NCBI RefSeq assembly: GCF_028885415.1
Contig: NZ_CP118527.1
Span: 7,378,001 to 7,442,000 of the forward strand
From: Streptomyces coeruleorubidus
Lineage (GTDB): Bacteria > Actinomycetota > Actinomycetes > Streptomycetales > Streptomycetaceae
Length of the DNA stretch: 64,000 nucleotides
Direction of reading: 5' to 3'
Position numbers and translations under genes: made by a program. This document shows, piece after piece, positions 34,260-43,654 of this stretch; positions within the stretch are counted from its first letter, which is position 1; the number at the start of each line of letters is the position of its first letter. The notes below the pieces were generated by a model. It had not been told where the DNA came from. It ran no database searches and worked only from the letters and a program-made list of their open reading frames with translations.

Positions 34260-37200
34260 TCAGTACACGTCCCGCACGTACCGCTTGTCCGCCGCGAGTT
34301 GTTTCACGTACGCGGCGGCCTCCGCCTCGCTCAGCCCGCCGTGCGCCACCGCGACGTCCCGCAGGGCCCGGTCCACGTCCTTGGCCATGCGGGAGGCGTC
34401 GCCGCAGACGTAGAAGCGGGCGCCGTCGCGCAGCCAGTGCCACAGCTCCGGCCCGTGCTCGCGCATCCGGTCCTGCACGTACACCTTGTTGCGCTGGTCG
34501 CGGGAGAAGGCGGTGTCCAGACGGGTGAGGGTGCCCTCGTCGAGCAGAGCCGTCAGCTCGTCCTCGTAGTAGAAGTCCGTCGCGCGGTGCTGCTCGCCGA
34601 AGAACAGCCAGTTGGGGGCCCGGTGCCCGAGGGCCCGCCGCTCCTGGAGGAAACCGATGAACGGCGCGACGCCGGTGCCGGGGCCGACCATGACCATCGG
34701 CGTCGACGCGTCGGCCGGGGGCCGGAAGTGCGGCGAGCGCTGCACGAACACCGGCACGTCGGTGTCCGCCCCGGCGTCGGCGAGGAACGGCGAGCACACC
34801 CCGCCGCGCTGAAGCCCGTGCAGGTTCTCGTACCGCACCACGGACACCGTCAGGGACACCTGCTGCGGATCGACCAGCGGGCTGGACGATATGGAGTACA
34901 GCCGCGGCTGGAGCTTGCGCAGCACCCCGGCCCACTCCTCGGCGCTCGCCCGCACCGCGTACTCGGCGACCACGTCCACGGCCTGCCGCCCCCAGCACCA
35001 CTGCGCCAGCCCGTCCTTGTTGTCGGGCCGCAGCAGCCTGCGCAACTCGTGCTTGTCCCGGGCGCGTTCGGCGACGAACCGCAGCAGGTCCGGGGTGATC
35101 CTCGTGATGTCGAGGTGCCGGGCCAGCGCCTCGTCGAACGGCACCTCGCCGACACCGGCCACCTCGACGGCCGCCCCGGCGTCCAGCCCGGTCACCGCCA
35201 GCCATTCCGCCACGAGGGCCGGTGCGTTGACCGGCCGCACGCCGAGCGCGTCCCCGGTCTCGTACGCCAGGTCCGTCCCGCTCGTGTCGAAGGTGAACCG
35301 CCGGACCTCCTTGCCCGCGCCCGGCCCGCTGAGCAGCCGGTTGCCGACGAGCCGGGCGACCGTGGCGGCGGGCTTCGGCTTCGGCTTCGGTTCCGGTCGC
35401 GAGGCCGGGGAGCCGGTCGGGGAGTCGGCCGGGGCGGTGGCCGCACCGCCCAGGGCCGAGAGCACCTGGTCGAGCCACTGCCCGGCGGAGGGCTCGTAGT
35501 CCGGCTCGCAGTCCGTACGCGGCGCCAGCCGCACCCCGCCCAGCTCGTCGAGCCGCGCGTCCAGCCGCCGCCCGTGCCCGCAGAAGTCGTCGTACGAGGA
35601 GTCGCCGAAGGCCAGCACGGCGTACCGCACCCCGTCCAGCCGCGGCGCCCGTTCGCCGGAGAGCGAGTCCCAGAAGCCGGTGCCATTGTCGGGCGCGTCG
35701 CCGTCCCCGAAGGTGCTGGTGATGAAGAGCAGGTCCGCCGTGCGGGCGAGCGCGGCGACGTCCGCCTCGTCCATGCCGACGACGGTCGCACGGTGCCCCG
35801 TCGCGGTCAGCCGCTCGGCCGTGGCGGTGGCGAACTCCTCGGCGTTGCCCGTCTGCGAGGCCCACAGCACCACGACCTCACGGCCGGACGGCTCCCTCGC
35901 GGGGGCGGCCGGTGGCGCCGAGCGCGAGTACATGCCGGCGAGGACCCCGTTGACCCACAGGGCGTGCTCGGGGGTGAAGGGCGCGTCGGGCGGGAGCACC
36001 GGAACGCCGGGGGCGCCCGAGCCGAGCCCGGCGAGGAAGCCGGTGAGGTACTGGCGTTCCTGGGCGGACAGGACCGGGGGAGGGGAGGGCTGGAGACCGA
36101 AGGGGTCGGCGCCGCCCGGGGTGACGGTCGTCGGCATCAGAGCCCCGGCCGGTTCCTCGCGCACGGCGCTCGCCGACTCTTGCACGGACGCCTCTCGCAC
36201 GGGCGTCGCCACCTTCGTCAGCGACACCGCGCACACCTTGAACTCCGGCTGGAACGACAGCGGATCCACCGCGTCGCTCGTCACCGCGTTGATGCTCAGG
36301 TACTCGCCGAACAGGTCGTTCCAGTGGAAGGGGGCGAAGCAGCAGCCCGGCCGCACCCGGTCCGTCACCACCGCGGGCAGCACGGCACGCCCGCGCCGCG
36401 AGGCCACCTCGACCAGATCGCCCTCCGCGACCCCCAGCGCGTCGGCGTCCTGCGGATGGAGCTCCACGAAGGGTCCGGCGTTCAGCTTGTTGAGCTTGGC
36501 GACCTTCCCGGTCTTGGTGAGCGTGTGCCACTGGTGCTGCACCCGCCCGGTGTTGAGCACGAACGGATAGTCGTCGTCCGGCATCTCGGCGGCGGGCAGG
36601 TGCGGCCGGGCGAAGAAGACGGCACGACCGCTCGCCGTCGGAAACCGCAGCCCGTCGTCGCCCACGTACCGGACCGGATTGCGCTCCGGCCCGTCCTCCC
36701 GCGCGGCCGGCCACTGCACGGGCGTCCGGCGCAACCGCTCGTAGGAGACTCCACGCAGGTCCCACTGGGTCTTCGGGTTGTGGAACCGCCGGATCTCCTC
36801 GAAGACCTGCTCGGCGCTGTCGTACGAGAACCCCTTCTCGTAGCCCATCGCGCACGCGACCTCGGCGATGATCCGCCAGTCGGCCATCGCCTCGCCGGGC
36901 GGGTCCGCGGCGGCCCGGGTCAGCGTGAGGTTGCGCTCGCTGTTGACGAAGACGCCCTCCGCCTCGGTCCACATCGCGCCGGGCAGGACGACATCGGCGT
37001 ACGCGTTCGTCTCGGTGTCGGTGAACACGTCCTGCGTGACGACGAACTCGGCGGCCTCCAGGCCCTCGATGACCGTACGGCGGTTGGCGACCGAGGCGAC
37101 GGGGTTGGTGCAGATGATCCAGCAGGCCTTGATCTCCCCGTCGGCCATCCTCCGGAACATCTCGACGGTGCCCTGCCCGACCCCGTCGGCCCGCAGCGTC

Positions 37201-38360
37201 CCGGGCGGCAGCTCCCACACGTCCTCGACGAACGCCCGCTCCTCCTCCACGAGCACCGACCGCTGCCCCGGCAGCCCCGGGCCCATGTAGCCCATCTCGC
37301 GCCCGCCCATGGCGTTGGGCTGCCCGGTGAGCGAGAACGGCCCGGCGCCCGGACGGCAGATCGCGCCCGTCGCCAGATGCAGGTTGACCAGGGCGTTGGT
37401 GTTCCAGGTGCCGTGCGTGGACTGGTTCAGCCCCATGGTCCAGCAGCTCATCCACTGCCTGCCGGCCTCGCCGATCAGCCGGGCGGCCCGGCGGATGTCG
37501 TCCTCGGCGAGCCCGGTGATCTGCGCGACCGCCGCCGGGGTGTAGTCGGCGAGGAACCCGGGCAGGGCCTCCCAGCCCTCGGTGTGGGCCGCGACGAACT
37601 CCGGGTCGGTGTGCCCGTCCGCGTGCAGCAGGTGCAGCAGGCCGTTCAGCAGCGCGAGGTCGGTTCCCGGCCTGACCTGGAGGAACAGATCGGCCTTGGC
37701 GGCGGTGGCGGTCCGCCGCGGATCGACGACGATCAGCTTGGCGCCGGCCTTGACCCGCTCCATCATCCGCAGGAAGAGGATCGGATGGCAGTCGGCCATG
37801 TTCGAGCCGATGACGAGAAAGACGTCCGCCTGATCGAAGTCCTCGTACGAGCCGGGCGGCCCGTCCGCGCCCAGCGACAGCTTGTAGCCGGTGCCGGCGC
37901 TCGCCATGCACAGCCGCGAGTTCGACTCGATCGCGTTGGTCCGCACGAACCCCTTGGCCAGCTTGTTCGCGAGGTACTGCGCCTCCAGGCTCATCTGCCC
38001 GGACACGTAGAAGGCGACCGCGTCCGGCCCGTGCGCGTCGACGATCGCCCGCAGCCGCGCGGCGGTCTCGGCGATCGCGTCGGCGACGGGCGAGGGCACC
38101 GGCTCCTCGCCCCGGTCGTCCCGGACCAGCGCGGTGGTCAGCCGCCCGGGCGCGGCGAGCATGTCGGCCGTGGTGGCGCCCTTGGTGCACAGCCGGCCCG
38201 CGTTCGCCGGGTGCGCCTTGTCGCCGGAGGCTTTGAGGACCGTGCGCCGCCCGTCCGGCCCCATGGTCACATCGAGCACGAGGCCGCAGCCCACCCCGCA
38301 GTACGAGCAGACGGTGCGCACCGCTTGCGTCTCCTGCTGCGGCCGGGGGGTCGAGGTCAT
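34260..38360 (-). CDS. nasC: Assimilatory nitrate reductase fused to a CysJ-type flavoprotein
   Basis: A 1366-residue fusion that can carry electrons from NAD(P)H to nitrate in one chain. Residues 1-720 form a molybdopterin oxidoreductase: a 4Fe-4S cluster from C18, C21, C25 and C58 ([12 protein letters not shown]), then [10 protein letters not shown] with the likely Mo-binding Cys, and a C-terminal MopB segment. Residues about 825-965 are a flavodoxin ([11 protein letters not shown]), followed by an FAD-binding domain ([10 protein letters not shown]) and an NAD(P)H module ([13 protein letters not shown]). ATG 38360 lies 24 bases after a GlnR-type box. Nitrite reductase genes are not in the window. 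Confidence 0.9.
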   Translation of the reverse strand: MTSTPRPQQETQAVRTVCSYCGVGCGLVLDVTMGPDGRRTVLKASGDKAHPANAGRLCTKGATTADMLAAPGRLTTALVRDDRGEEPVPSPVADAIAETAARLRAIVDAHGPDAVAFYVSGQMSLEAQYLANKLAKGFVRTNAIESNSRLCMASAGTGYKLSLGADGPPGSYEDFDQADVFLVIGSNMADCHPILFLRMMERVKAGAKLIVVDPRRTATAAKADLFLQVRPGTDLALLNGLLHLLHADGHTDPEFVAAHTEGWEALPGFLADYTPAAVAQITGLAEDDIRRAARLIGEAGRQWMSCWTMGLNQSTHGTWNTNALVNLHLATGAICRPGAGPFSLTGQPNAMGGREMGYMGPGLPGQRSVLVEEERAFVEDVWELPPGTLRADGVGQGTVEMFRRMADGEIKACWIICTNPVASVANRRTVIEGLEAAEFVVTQDVFTDTETNAYADVVLPGAMWTEAEGVFVNSERNLTLTRAAADPPGEAMADWRIIAEVACAMGYEKGFSYDSAEQVFEEIRRFHNPKTQWDLRGVSYERLRRTPVQWPAAREDGPERNPVRYVGDDGLRFPTASGRAVFFARPHLPAAEMPDDDYPFVLNTGRVQHQWHTLTKTGKVAKLNKLNAGPFVELHPQDADALGVAEGDLVEVASRRGRAVLPAVVTDRVRPGCCFAPFHWNDLFGEYLSINAVTSDAVDPLSFQPEFKVCAVSLTKVATPVREASVQESASAVREEPAGALMPTTVTPGGADPFGLQPSPPPVLSAQERQYLTGFLAGLGSGAPGVPVLPPDAPFTPEHALWVNGVLAGMYSRSAPPAAPAREPSGREVVVLWASQTGNAEEFATATAERLTATGHRATVVGMDEADVAALARTADLLFITSTFGDGDAPDNGTGFWDSLSGERAPRLDGVRYAVLAFGDSSYDDFCGHGRRLDARLDELGGVRLAPRTDCEPDYEPSAGQWLDQVLSALGGAATAPADSPTGSPASRPEPKPKPKPAATVARLVGNRLLSGPGAGKEVRRFTFDTSGTDLAYETGDALGVRPVNAPALVAEWLAVTGLDAGAAVEVAGVGEVPFDEALARHLDITRITPDLLRFVAERARDKHELRRLLRPDNKDGLAQWCWGRQAVDVVAEYAVRASAEEWAGVLRKLQPRLYSISSSPLVDPQQVSLTVSVVRYENLHGLQRGGVCSPFLADAGADTDVPVFVQRSPHFRPPADASTPMVMVGPGTGVAPFIGFLQERRALGHRAPNWLFFGEQHRATDFYYEDELTALLDEGTLTRLDTAFSRDQRNKVYVQDRMREHGPELWHWLRDGARFYVCGDASRMAKDVDRALRDVAVAHGGLSEAEAAAYVKQLAADKRYVRDVY

Positions 38361-38383
38361 GCCGTCGACGGTACGAATGTCCC

Positions 38384-38399
38384 GTTACGCAGGTGTCAC
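38384..38399 (-). promoter_or_regulatory. GlnR-type box upstream of the nitrate reductase gene
   Basis: On the minus strand GTGAC-N6-GTAAC matches the gTnAC-N6-GnAAC half of the streptomycete GlnR consensus, 24 bases before the start codon. A second imperfect site, GTTAC with GTCAC four bases apart (38418-38431), lies about three helical turns away. GlnR activates nitrogen-assimilation genes, which fits the nitrate reductase. Confidence 0.6.
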
Positions 38400-38560
38400 A
38401 TTGCTTGATCACCAGGAGTTACGCCCGTCACACAGCCGCATTCCGGCCGTTGTGAGGTGCAAAGAGGTGGCGGAGCGTGTCGCTGTTGGGCCGAACGGGT
38501 GACCGTGCGCAAGAATTGGCCGATGCAGACAGCCAGCGGGAGCCAGGACGGAGCATGCCG

Positions 38561-38950
38561 GTGAACAGCCACGATGTCACCGACGAACAGTGGGAGGGGC
38601 TCGCCCAGGTCGTGCCGCTGCGGGGCCGGGACGCCTGGCCGTCCTCCGTCGACCACCGGTCCATACCCGAGGCCGAGACGGAGGCGCGACGCCGCTTCGT
38701 CGTGCTGCGCGTGAACGTCTTCGCCGACGCCCGCGACGTCGCCGAGACCCTGATGGCGGGCGTGCCGGTGCTGCTCGACCTGACCGGCGCGGAGACGGAG
38801 GTCGCCAAGCGCGTCCTCGACTTCAGCACAGGCGTCGTCTTCGGCCTGGCCAGCGGAATGCACCGCGTCGACCGCAACGTGTTCCTGCTGACGCCGGCGG
38901 GGACCGAGGTGACGGGGCTGATGGAGGGGGTCGGGGTTCCCGGGGTGTAG
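38561..38950 (+). CDS. SepF-like cell division protein (paralogue)
   Basis: A 129-residue protein of the SepF/DUF552 family, the membrane anchor of FtsZ. The core RFVVLRVNVFADARDVAETL, GVPVLLDLTGAETEVAKRVL, DFSTGVVFGLASGMHRVD and VFLLTPAG is complete. The usual N-terminal amphipathic membrane helix is not obvious, so it may be soluble or recruit SepF indirectly. GTG 38561 is preferred because GGAG (38550-38553) gives normal spacing; the ATG at 38555 would be almost on top of it. It is divergent from the nitrate reductase gene. Streptomyces carry several SepF paralogues. Confidence 0.82.
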   Translation: MNSHDVTDEQWEGLAQVVPLRGRDAWPSSVDHRSIPEAETEARRRFVVLRVNVFADARDVAETLMAGVPVLLDLTGAETEVAKRVLDFSTGVVFGLASGMHRVDRNVFLLTPAGTEVTGLMEGVGVPGV

Positions 38951-39043
38951 ACGTGACGTGCCCTGCGGGCCGGGTCGCCCGTTCGTAGGAAGCCCCGGGA
39001 GACGGAACGGTTCGCCCTGTGGGCGGAGTCCTACGGTCCGGAT

Positions 39044-40222
39044 ATGACCCAGCCCCCCGCTCCGACCTCCCTCGTGCCGCCCGGCCCTCCGGCGGGCGGC
39101 GCCGCGCACCCCGAGCGGCCGCGCATCACCGAGCTGCGGCTGTCCGCCTTCACCGGCCACCGCCGCGCCGCACTCCCGCTCGGGCCGCTCACCCTCCTCG
39201 CCGGTCCCAGCGGCTGCGGCAAGTCCAGCGCGCTGCGGGCCTACGAGGCGCTCGCCCGGCTCGGGGCAGGCGCCGCGCTCGGCGAGGCGTTCCCGGACCC
39301 CGTCGCCTGTGTCCCGGAGCGGGCCCGGCCCGACGCGCAGCGCCGCCGCGGCTTCCGTATCGGCTGCACGGCCGACGGGCCCGCCGGCCCGGTCCGGCTC
39401 GATGTCGCCGTGCAGGCCGAGCCGCACCTGCGCGTCGTGGGCGAGCGGTTGACGGCCGGCGGACTGGTTCTGCTGGAGACCGCCCTGCGCGACCCCGGCA
39501 AGCGCGCCGTGCAGGCCGCCTGGCACACGGCCGGGCCGACACCGGTGCCCCATGGCCCGCTGCCGGACGACCGGCTCGGCACCGCCCTGCTGCCGCTGCG
39601 CGTGGCCGGCACGACGCCCGGGCAGCGCAGGGTGCTGGCCGCCGCCGAGCAGATGGTCGTAGCCCTGCGCTCCGTCTTCGCCTGCGACCCCGACCCCAGC
39701 CGGATGCGCGGCCCCGTACCGGCCGGCTCCGGGCGGCTGTTCGGCGGCTGCGGCAACCTCGCCGACGTCCTGTGGCGCACCCGCGCCGAGTGCGCACGGC
39801 GGCACACGCAGTTCGTCGCGGCGGTGCGCGCCGGCTGCGCCGGGCCGGTGGCGGACGTGCTGGCCGTCCCGTCGGCCGGCGGGACGGTGCGGGCGGTGCT
39901 CGACCGGGGCGACGGCATCCGGACGGAGTTCGGCCGGCTGGGCGACGGGGAGTTGAGGTACGTCGCGCTCGCATTGGTGCTGCTCACCGGACCCGGCGTG
40001 CTGGAGGTCGACCCGGCCGGCGAGGTGCCCGCCGCCCTGCAGACCCTCACCGTGCTCGCCGACGGCCTCGACCGGGGACTCGACCCCGGCCAGCGGGGCG
40101 AACTGCTGCGGCTCGCGGCCCGGATGTGCGAGCGCGGCCATATCCGGCTGGTCGGCGCGGTGAGCGACGCGTCGTGGGCCGCCGGGACCGACGGGGTCGG
40201 GGTGGTACACCTGAAGCCGTGA
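39044..40222 (+). CDS. AAA family (RecF/SMC-like) ATPase
   Basis: A 392-residue P-loop ATPase. The Walker A is AGPSGCGKSSALRAYEAL (about 49-60), preceded by the SMC/RecF-like LRLSAFTGHRRAALPLGPLT. A conserved LGDGELRYVALALVLL near residue 310 takes the signature-motif position, followed by a Walker B-like GPGVLEVDPAGEVPA in which the acidic pair is not canonical. It overlaps the MazG-like gene by 4 bases. The family acts in DNA or nucleotide-linked housekeeping or defence; the role here is unknown. Confidence 0.72.
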   Translation: MTQPPAPTSLVPPGPPAGGAAHPERPRITELRLSAFTGHRRAALPLGPLTLLAGPSGCGKSSALRAYEALARLGAGAALGEAFPDPVACVPERARPDAQRRRGFRIGCTADGPAGPVRLDVAVQAEPHLRVVGERLTAGGLVLLETALRDPGKRAVQAAWHTAGPTPVPHGPLPDDRLGTALLPLRVAGTTPGQRRVLAAAEQMVVALRSVFACDPDPSRMRGPVPAGSGRLFGGCGNLADVLWRTRAECARRHTQFVAAVRAGCAGPVADVLAVPSAGGTVRAVLDRGDGIRTEFGRLGDGELRYVALALVLLTGPGVLEVDPAGEVPAALQTLTVLADGLDRGLDPGQRGELLRLAARMCERGHIRLVGAVSDASWAAGTDGVGVVHLKP

Positions 40223-40542
40223 CAGAACCTCTCGACGTGGCGAAACTGCAACGCCGGCTGGCCGAGTTCGCGGCCGCGCGCAACTGGCAGCCGTACCACA
40301 CCCCCAAGAACCTGGCCGCCGCGCTCAGCGTGGAGGCGTCCGAACTGGTCGAGATCTTCCAGTGGTTGACGCCCGAGGAGTCGGCCCGCGTCATGGCCGA
40401 TCCGGACACCGCGCACCGGGTCACCGACGAGGTCGCCGACGTGCTCGCGTATCTGCTCCAGCTGTGCGAGGTGCTCGGCATCGACCCGCTGGCGGCGCTG
40501 GACGCGAAGATCGACCGGAACGAGCGGAGGTTCCCGATCTAG
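40219..40542 (+). CDS. MazG-like (RS21-C6/iMazG) nucleotide pyrophosphohydrolase
   Basis: A 107-residue all-alpha NTP pyrophosphatase. The motif NLAAALSVEASELVEIFQWL supplies the ExxE pair and TDEVADVLAYLLQLCEVLGI the second ExxD pair that bind Mg2+, the RS21-C6 (MazG-like) signature. It removes pyrophosphate from modified (d)NTPs. The GTG start overlaps the ATPase stop by 4 bases (GTGA at 40219-40222), so the two are translationally coupled. Confidence 0.87.
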   Translation: MTEPLDVAKLQRRLAEFAAARNWQPYHTPKNLAAALSVEASELVEIFQWLTPEESARVMADPDTAHRVTDEVADVLAYLLQLCEVLGIDPLAALDAKIDRNERRFPI

Positions 40543-40743
40543 GAGCCGGGCAGCCGACTTCAGGGAGTCGCCAAGTCCACTTGTACTCTGCGTAATCAAA
40601 ACGCGGCCCGAATCCGAATTGTTGTCCGCAGATTTCCGTCTTCCTCTGGCTTTTCGTCTCACGCCCCTTCACTCTGGGTAGTGAACAAGGGAGTTCGGGC
40701 GGACGGACGCGCGGAGCGCGTCGGGACAGGACGGGGGCAGCGC

Positions 40744-41214
40744 ATGGACGCGGTGCGGCTCATCGTGACGAGCAGGCGGTCCCTGGCCGCGGGCGGCGAC
40801 GTGCCGGGGATCCTGGCCGAAGTGTGGCAGGCGCAGGCCCTCGCGCAGGCGATAGGAAGTCGTCTCGCGGTCGCGGGCCCGCCCGAACTGCGCGGCGAGG
40901 CACTGGGGTTGACGGAGCTCGCGGGCCGCGGCTGCGGTGTCCTCGACCCGCCCGAACTGGCCCCCGGTGAGCTGCGGGCGGGCCAGCTCACCGAGCTGGG
41001 CGACGCCCGCCACACCCTGATGTGCCTCGGCGGTCTCCTCGGAGAGGTCGGCATAGCGCTCGTGGGCCTCGCCTGCGCCGCGGACGACGAGGGCACGTAC
41101 TGGCAGTGTATGGAGGCCATCGACGCGGCGGACGAGTCCCGCGACCGCGTCCTGGAAATGCTCCGCAGACTCGCGGACCGGGAACAGGCGTTACCGGAGA
41201 GGGAGGCGGGGTAG
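40744..41214 (+). CDS. DUF6099 family protein
   Basis: A 156-residue actinobacterial protein of unknown function, helical, with the conserved segments MDAVRLIVTSRRSLAAG, EVWQAQALAQAIGSRLAV, LTELGDARHTLMCLGGLLGE and YWQCMEAIDAADESRDRVL. I assign DUF6099 from the pattern, not from a search. ATG 40744 fits the conserved N-terminus better than the in-frame GTG at 40681. It stands alone with about 200 bases of upstream non-coding sequence. Confidence 0.7.
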   Translation: MDAVRLIVTSRRSLAAGGDVPGILAEVWQAQALAQAIGSRLAVAGPPELRGEALGLTELAGRGCGVLDPPELAPGELRAGQLTELGDARHTLMCLGGLLGEVGIALVGLACAADDEGTYWQCMEAIDAADESRDRVLEMLRRLADREQALPEREAG

Positions 41215-41255
41215 CGGCTGCCGAAGGCCGCCCGGGCCCGCCCCCGGAGCGGACC

Positions 41256-41429
41256 TCAGCCGACCTGCTCCCCCTTGCCCGACCTCCGGTCGGCGTCCCC
41301 CGACGCCTGAAGATCCGCGTCCAGTGCCGACAGGTCCGCGTTCAACGCCGCCATCAGCTCCTCCATCTGCTGCAACAGCCCTTTCGGCTGCCCGGTCCCG
41401 CCCTGCTGCGGCACGGTCTCTTCGGACAT
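41256..41429 (-). CDS. Small coiled-coil protein (57 aa)
   Basis: A 57-residue minus-strand peptide: EETVPQQGGTGQPKGLLQQM, then the heptad-like EELMAALNADLSALDADLQA and a charged tail. ATG 41429 has GAGGAGG six bases upstream, an excellent ribosome site, which together with the coiled-coil makes it a credible gene. Function unknown. It converges with the DUF6099 gene. Confidence 0.6.
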   Translation of the reverse strand: MSEETVPQQGGTGQPKGLLQQMEELMAALNADLSALDADLQASGDADRRSGKGEQVG

Positions 41430-41667
41430 GACGGCCTCCTCGGCCCATGGCCCCCGGGGAGGCCGACGCGGGTGACGCCCCGGCGCTCACCGGCCGGTGC
41501 GGAAGCCGGGGGCTCCGGCTCCGCCCGAGCCAACGATCACCAACGGGGCCGGTCACTGGCCCGGTCACGCGGGACCCGCGGTATGGACGTAATTTCACCC
41601 GACCGGGGACCGCGTGGGACGGGGGTCCGATCTCGTCGTCCCGCGCCCCGGCGTGCAGGATGGAAAC

Positions 41668-42591
41668 ATGGATCTTCGCATCTTCACCGAGCCCCAGCAG
41701 GGGGCCACCTACGACACTCTGCTCGCCGTGGCCAAGGCCACGGAAGAGCTCGGCTTCGACGCATTTTTCCGTTCCGACCACTACCTCCGCATGGGCTCCG
41801 TGGACGGCCTGCCCGGCCCCACCGACGCCTGGATCACGCTGGCCGGACTCGCCCGCGAGACCAAGCGCATCCGGCTCGGCACTTTGATGACCGCCGGCAC
41901 CTTCCGGCTCCCCGGCGTGCTCGCCATCCAGGTCGCGCAGGTCGACCAGATGTCCGGCGGCCGGGTCGAACTCGGCCTCGGCACCGGCTGGTTCGAGGAG
42001 GAGCACAAGGCCTACGGCATCCCGTTCCCCAAGGAGAAGTTCGCCCGCCTCGAGGAACAGCTGGAGATCGTCACCGGCCTGTGGTCGACGGATCTCGGCA
42101 AGACCTTCGACTTTCACGGCACCTACTACGACCTCACGGACTCTCCCGCGCTGCCCAAGCCCGCACAGCAGAAGATCCCCGTGCTCGTCGGCGGCCACGG
42201 CGCCACCCGCACGCCGCGGCTGGCCGCGAAGTACGCCGACGAGTTCAACATCCCCTTCGCCTCGATCGAGGACAGCGAGCGCCAGTTCGGCCGGGTCCGC
42301 GCCGCCGCCGAGGAGGCCGGCCGCAGCGGTGACGACCTGACCTACTCCAACGCCCTCGTCGTCTGCGTCGGCCGGGACGACCAGGAGGTCGCCCGCCGGG
42401 CCGCCGCGATCGGCCGCCAGCCCGACGAACTGAAGCTCAACGGCCTGGCGGGCTCCCCGGCCGAGGTCGTCGACAAGATCGGCCGCTACGCCGAGGCCGG
42501 CGCGAGCCGCGTCTACCTCCAGATCCTCGACCTGGACGACCTCGACCACCTGGAGCTGATCTCCTCGCAGGTGCAGTCCCAGCTGTCGTAA
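41668..42591 (+). CDS. LLM class F420-dependent oxidoreductase
   Basis: A 307-residue luciferase-like monooxygenase-fold enzyme. MDLRIFTEPQQGATY is followed by LGFDAFFRSDHYL, RIRLGTLMTAGTFRLPGVLA, GGRVELGLGTGWFEEEHKAY and IPVLVGGHGATRTPRLAAKY, the pattern of actinobacterial TIGR03560-type enzymes using F420. ATG 41668 follows AGGATGGAAAC; the frame opens earlier but without a ribosome site. The substrate is unknown. Confidence 0.86.
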   Translation: MDLRIFTEPQQGATYDTLLAVAKATEELGFDAFFRSDHYLRMGSVDGLPGPTDAWITLAGLARETKRIRLGTLMTAGTFRLPGVLAIQVAQVDQMSGGRVELGLGTGWFEEEHKAYGIPFPKEKFARLEEQLEIVTGLWSTDLGKTFDFHGTYYDLTDSPALPKPAQQKIPVLVGGHGATRTPRLAAKYADEFNIPFASIEDSERQFGRVRAAAEEAGRSGDDLTYSNALVVCVGRDDQEVARRAAAIGRQPDELKLNGLAGSPAEVVDKIGRYAEAGASRVYLQILDLDDLDHLELISSQVQSQLS

Positions 42592-42679
42592 AGCCGGTAC
42601 GGCAAGGACGGCTGCCCGGTGGATCGGGTGCGGAGCGCGATCCGCCGGTCAGTCGTCCGTCACGGGCCCCCGCCGTCCG

Positions 42680-43492
42680 TCACGGCTTGCGGCCGACCCC
42701 CGCGTAGAGGGGCATCTCTTCGCCCCCGTCGTCGCCTTCGCGCTGTTCACCGAGCTCGGGATGCCACCGGGCGGCCGGCACCACCCCCGGCTCCACCAGT
42801 TCAAGGCCCGTGAAGAACGCCGAGAACTCGTCGCGGCTGCGCACCTGCGCCGCCGTCCCGCCCTTGCGGTACACCTCGACGACCCGCTCCCAGGTCTCCG
42901 GGTCGAAGTCGCCCGTCGCGTGGGAAAGCGTCAAGTAGCTTCCGGACGGCAGGGGTTCGAGCAGCTCGCGGACGATCCGGCGGGGCTCGTCCTCGTCGTC
43001 CACCAGGTGCAGCAGGGCCACGAGGGACAGCGCGATGGGCTGGGTGAAGTCGAGCGTCTCCCGTGCCGCCGCGATGATCTTCCCGGGTTCCCGCACGTCG
43101 CCGTGGACGTAGGCGGTCTTGCCTTCCGGCGCGCTGTGCAGCAGGGCCTGGGCGTGCCGGAGGACGATCGGATCGTTGTCCGCGTACACCACCCGGGCCT
43201 GCGGGAGGACCCCCTGGACGATCTGGTGGAGGTTCGGCTCGGTCGGAATGCCGGTTCCGATGTCGAGGAACTGCCGGACACCCCGCTCGGCCAGCAGCCG
43301 GGAGGCACGGTGCATGAACAGGCGGTTGGTCCGCGCCATCTCCCTGGCGGCGGGGAAGAGGGATATCACCTGCTCGGCCGCCTCCGCGTCGACCGGGTAG
43401 TTGTCCTTCCCGCCGAGGTAGTAGTCGTACATGCGTGCCGAGTGGGGTTTGCCGGTGTCGATCTGTCCCCCGCTGGTCCCGGCGTCTGTCAC
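42680..43492 (-). CDS. SAM-dependent methyltransferase, DUF574 family
   Basis: A 270-residue methyltransferase. The DUF574 signature is clear: SARMYDYYLGGKDNYPVDAE, FMHRASRLLAERGVRQFLDI, GTGIPTEPNLHQI, VVYADNDPIVLRHAQALL and ALLHLVDDED. GTG 43492 has GGAGG six bases ahead. This family is abundant in Streptomyces and its substrates are unknown. It is divergent from hen1 with about 160 bases between. Confidence 0.9.
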   Translation of the reverse strand: MTDAGTSGGQIDTGKPHSARMYDYYLGGKDNYPVDAEAAEQVISLFPAAREMARTNRLFMHRASRLLAERGVRQFLDIGTGIPTEPNLHQIVQGVLPQARVVYADNDPIVLRHAQALLHSAPEGKTAYVHGDVREPGKIIAAARETLDFTQPIALSLVALLHLVDDEDEPRRIVRELLEPLPSGSYLTLSHATGDFDPETWERVVEVYRKGGTAAQVRSRDEFSAFFTGLELVEPGVVPAARWHPELGEQREGDDGGEEMPLYAGVGRKP

Positions 43493-43654
43493 GTGAGGCC
43501 TCCGCATCTCCGCGTGCGTGGGCGCTCGTCCTGAATTCCCCTCGAACGCCCGGTCGATCGTGAGGCTAGCGAAAATTCCAGGGTGCCGCCGGTGCGGGCT
43601 CTGTACGGTGGGGCGTATCCGCAGTTCAGACCACTGATCAAAGGTCGACCCACC

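Noticed and set aside
34299..38408. 1369-codon open frame on the plus strand opposite the nitrate reductase gene
   Set aside because: It is the antisense shadow of a well-supported 1366-residue protein; its translation is Arg/Gly/Val-rich and without motifs.
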